Shown here: one piece after another, positions 61,338-64,000 of the stretch
Position numbering within the stretch: the stretch's first letter is position 1
How the letters are laid out: every line of letters begins with the position of its first letter
The notes under the pieces: model-generated
The model's database searches: none
The model's input: the letters and a program-made list of their open reading frames with translations, nothing else
What the model was told of the DNA's origin: nothing
Assembly (NCBI RefSeq): GCF_022132145.1
Contig: NZ_JAJISP010000006.1
Span: 1 to 64,000, forward strand
From: Pseudomonas sp. MMS21 TM103
GTDB taxonomy: Bacteria > Pseudomonadota > Gammaproteobacteria > Pseudomonadales > Pseudomonadaceae
Length of the DNA: 64,000 bases
Reading direction: 5' to 3'
Position numbers and translations under genes: made by a program

Positions 61338-64000
61338 TCACTGCATACCCTTGAGGCACTCGCTCAAGGGCCGCGGGTACTCGACGCCATAGCCTTGTAC
61401 ATAGTCAACGCCCAACTCAGCCAAACACTCACGGATACTGACGGTTTCGACGTACTCGGCAATCGTTTTACGGCCCAGTAAATGAGCAATTTCATTGATC
61501 GACTTGACCATCGCCAGATCACTTGGCGAACGTTCAATCTCCCTGACGAAACTGCCATCGATCTTGACGAAATCCACGGGCAGCCGCTTGAGGTATTCGT
61601 AGGAGGAAAAACCAGTGCCAAAATCGTCGATAGCAAAGGTGCAGCCTAGGCGTTGCAGGTAACGCACCAGGTCGGCCGTTTTGGTCAGGTTGGCCACTGC
61701 GGCGGTCTCGGTGATTTCGAAACGGATTCGCTCCGGCGGCACATCGTAATCCTCAAATAGGGTTTCAATGAAGTGCAACAGCTTGTCGTCATTCAGGCTG
61801 CTGCCGGATAAATTGATCGATACCCCGCTTGAACATGTCCAGAAGTTCGGATGTTGCGCCAGCTCAGTGAACACCCGCTTGAGTACCCAGCGGTCGACCT
61901 TGGTCATGCGGTTATAGCGCTCGGAAGCGGTAATGAAGTCGAGCAGAGTGACTTCATTCTCCATGACCAACAGCACTTCATAATGAGGCAACTGGTCGTA
62001 CAAGCCTGCCGCAGGGGCAATTTGCTGCGCGCGCAGGCTGAGTTCGCCGCGCTCGATAATGTCGTCCACCCGCCCGGCTATGGCTATCAGCTCGGTGTGC
62101 ACGCCATCGATCTCCTCGGTATAGGTATGTACACAGTTGCGACCCAAGTTCTTCGCGGTGGCGCATGCCGTTTGCAGATCGCGAAACAGATTGACCACAT
62201 CGTGACGCTCGCTCATCAGCACAATCCCGACACTCATGGTGGTTGTGTGCGAACGCCCCTCCCATTCGAATACATTGGCCTCGGTAGCTGCGCGCAGGCG
62301 TTCGGCCAACTGGCCGGCCAGGTAGTCATCTGGCTGAGTCAGGGCCACGGCGAAGTCCGCCCCGCCGATACGCGCGAACGTCGCCGTCTCGGGCAACTGG
62401 GTCACCAGCAATTCGGCAATCTGCTTGAGGTAGGCGTCGCCCGCCACATGGCCTAGGCGGGAATTCAACAGGCCAAACTGGTCGATGTGTCCATAGATAA
62501 AGGCATTCGTCTCGCGAGAGGCCAGGGCCTCAGCGATTGCGTTCTCGAAACTGCGGCGATTGAGCAAGCCGGTGAGCTCGTCGTGGCTGCGGGCATGGGC
62601 GATGTCGCGGTACAAATTGCCAACGATATCCTCCAGGTGTTTCTGAATCACGCCAACGCCATGCGGCTCGGGCGCCGATGTCCCGAGCCAGCCGGAGGCG
62701 AACCTGGCGATCAGTTCGTCACTGCTGAGGCTGCCAGCTTCACGCCCCTGGCGGTCGACCAGGATGTAGTGATCGGTTATCGAATTGGCCCAGACCAACT
62801 GCAGGTACTTACCACTTTGAGTCACCAGCCAGTCGCCGGCCGTGAGCTGCTGCACGCGCTCGCGCCAGCGTTGCTGGTCAGGCGAGTAACGCGGCGCGGG
62901 CGGCGCTGCCACGGGGGACGGCAAGTTGACCAGTGCGATCGGCTGATCGCCGACCAGCTGTTCCTGCAATTGCTTGAGCACCGGGGTGTGACGGAACTGT
63001 CCGGGCAGGAAGCTCTCCATGCGCTTGCGCAGCAACTCCAACACCGGCTCGGTCTCGAACGCCCGCTCGACTCGGCTGGCGCTGTAACCCCAGGCATTGG
63101 CATCGGCCTGCAACCAACCGTTGAGTTGACGCAACACGGCCAGGTCATCTAGCCATTCGAAGCTCTCTTGGCCCTGGCGAATCAGCTCGTGCACCAGCAA
63201 TTCGCGCCAGCCGATGTCCAGCCAGTCGAGCAGTACCTGTGGTGCCCGCAGGCCAAACAGTTTCGACAGCTCACGACCGACATGCTGCCTGGCTTGATCG
63301 AGCACATCTCGCCCACGGATGTACTGGCGCACGCGATCGGCGTTATTGCTGTAGGCGCGCTGTTGCACCGCCAATAGTTGCTCGAGTTCCTGGTCGCAAC
63401 GCATGAACACGCTGCTGTCGCCGCTGTAGTCGGCGACGATGCTGTCGATCAACTGCTGTACGCGGTCTTCGAGAATCTTGTTGGGTGGCTCGGAAAAATC
63501 ACAGAGCCGCATCACCTTGTCCAGCGTGGCGCGTACAGGATGGGTCGAGTCGGCAAAGGCAGCGGGATCGAGCATGGAGGCTTGAACGACCGGTACCAAG
63601 AGCCGGCGCAGGGCTGGCTTTACATTGCTGGCAATCGTCGTTTCCAGCTCGATATGCTGGAACAGCTCAGCCACCACCCCGGCATCGGCGCTCTGACGCG
63701 GCGACAGCACGGCACCGGCCGCGCTCAATTGCTGCAGAAATGCATCCGGCGACCAGCCTTGCTCAGGCGGAGTGAGACGCTGCATCTGGGCCAATGCAGC
63801 CTGCAGCACGGACGCATCCGCTCCAGCCTCGACAGCGGCACTCTCGTCTCCGGCCGCATCCGCACCTGGCTCAGAATCGGCGCCTACCGCGCGTAAATGC
63901 TCGATTGCCCGGTAAGGCGCATCCGGCGCCGCGCTGGGCGGCGCGCGCCGTCGTTCCTGAGCGGGCAGCACCACCGGATCGATCAGCGGCTCTATCTTGA
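61338..64000 (-). CDS. DUF1631 / GGDEF / EAL protein (cut by window edge)
   Basis: At least 886 codons are present, with the frame open to the right edge, so the N-terminus is missing. In order: a DUF1631-type helical region (DCIRC-free, with RCDQELEQLLAVQQRAY and LFGLRAPQVLLDWLDIGWRE), a PilZ-like or beta segment (TAGDWLVTQSGKYLQLVWAN), a GGDEF domain whose active site reads GGADF (62352-62366), and an EAL domain with EVLL in the first position (61971-61979), DDFGTGFSSYEYL, VKIDGSFV and QGYGVEYPRPL. The cyclase is probably inactive or altered; the phosphodiesterase residues look intact. A c-di-GMP-responsive regulator is inferred. Confidence 0.88.
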   Translation of the reverse strand, partial: KIEPLIDPVVLPAQERRRAPPSAAPDAPYRAIEHLRAVGADSEPGADAAGDESAAVEAGADASVLQAALAQMQRLTPPEQGWSPDAFLQQLSAAGAVLSPRQSADAGVVAELFQHIELETTIASNVKPALRRLLVPVVQASMLDPAAFADSTHPVRATLDKVMRLCDFSEPPNKILEDRVQQLIDSIVADYSGDSSVFMRCDQELEQLLAVQQRAYSNNADRVRQYIRGRDVLDQARQHVGRELSKLFGLRAPQVLLDWLDIGWRELLVHELIRQGQESFEWLDDLAVLRQLNGWLQADANAWGYSASRVERAFETEPVLELLRKRMESFLPGQFRHTPVLKQLQEQLVGDQPIALVNLPSPVAAPPAPRYSPDQQRWRERVQQLTAGDWLVTQSGKYLQLVWANSITDHYILVDRQGREAGSLSSDELIARFASGWLGTSAPEPHGVGVIQKHLEDIVGNLYRDIAHARSHDELTGLLNRRSFENAIAEALASRETNAFIYGHIDQFGLLNSRLGHVAGDAYLKQIAELLVTQLPETATFARIGGADFAVALTQPDDYLAGQLAERLRAATEANVFEWEGRSHTTTMSVGIVLMSERHDVVNLFRDLQTACATAKNLGRNCVHTYTEEIDGVHTELIAIAGRVDDIIERGELSLRAQQIAPAAGLYDQLPHYEVLLVMENEVTLLDFITASERYNRMTKVDRWVLKRVFTELAQHPNFWTCSSGVSINLSGSSLNDDKLLHFIETLFEDYDVPPERIRFEITETAAVANLTKTADLVRYLQRLGCTFAIDDFGTGFSSYEYLKRLPVDFVKIDGSFVREIERSPSDLAMVKSINEIAHLLGRKTIAEYVETVSIRECLAELGVDYVQGYGVEYPRPLSECLKGMQ

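Overview
The window is a piece of a Pseudomonas-type gammaproteobacterial chromosome: GC-rich, with recognisable housekeeping genes in an order familiar from Pseudomonas (gacA-uvrC-pgsA-tRNA-Gly/Cys/Leu; tusDCBE; cysG; serS-crcB-rarA-lolA-ftsK facing trxB-aat-bpt-infA; clpA-clpS facing cspD; icd facing idh; nudJ-mnmA-hflD; purB-roxA; aceA). The species cannot be fixed from sequence alone. Both edges cut genes: a circularly permuted ATP-grasp gene on the left and a DUF1631/GGDEF/EAL gene on the right.

Region 1-9162 holds two convergent gene sets of the same poorly understood type. On the + strand are an ATP-grasp protein (partial), an alpha-E protein and a transglutaminase-like protein. On the - strand is an operon of a 1116-aa transglutaminase/DUF2126 putative amidoligase, an ATP-grasp/alpha-E fusion and another transglutaminase-like protein. 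These families have been predicted to make and trim an amide-linked peptide or protein tag, but no product is known to me. This is the best candidate in the window for an uncharacterised system.

Region 9500-13400 carries tRNA-Leu, tRNA-Cys, tRNA-Gly, pgsA, uvrC, gacA (TTG start) and tRNA-Ser. 13.5-16.7 kb has a Bax-inhibitor-1-like membrane protein and the tusDCBE sulfur-relay genes for tRNA 2-thiouridine, followed by a TrpD2-like gene; mnmA, the thiolase that uses this sulfur, lies at 36.5 kb. 16.7-25.4 kb has a glutathionyl-hydroquinone reductase and the minus-strand run cysG, serS, crcB, rarA, lolA, ftsK. 25.7-31.5 kb is an N-degron block: trxB, then aat and bpt, which add N-degron residues, infA, and the adaptor/unfoldase pair clpS-clpA that delivers such proteins to ClpP. 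31.6-36 kb has cspD and the two isocitrate dehydrogenases (icd and monomeric idh), divergently arranged.

Between hflD (ends 38283) and purB (starts 42352) is an accessory segment: an EamA-type transporter, a broken ISAs1-type transposase fragment, a secreted M28 aminopeptidase and about 0.9 kb of sequence I could not assign. After purB come roxA, a GNAT, a PLD-like protein and a small secretin-like protein, then isocitrate lyase aceA, an AlsT-type symporter, and the tamA-tamB outer-membrane export pair. The last 7 kb has a GNAT, exonuclease III, a PstS-OmpA fusion preceded by a clear Pho box, a TerC-family membrane protein with a small downstream ORF, and the start-truncated c-di-GMP protein.

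All family calls rest on reading motifs, lengths and context by eye; no database search was run.
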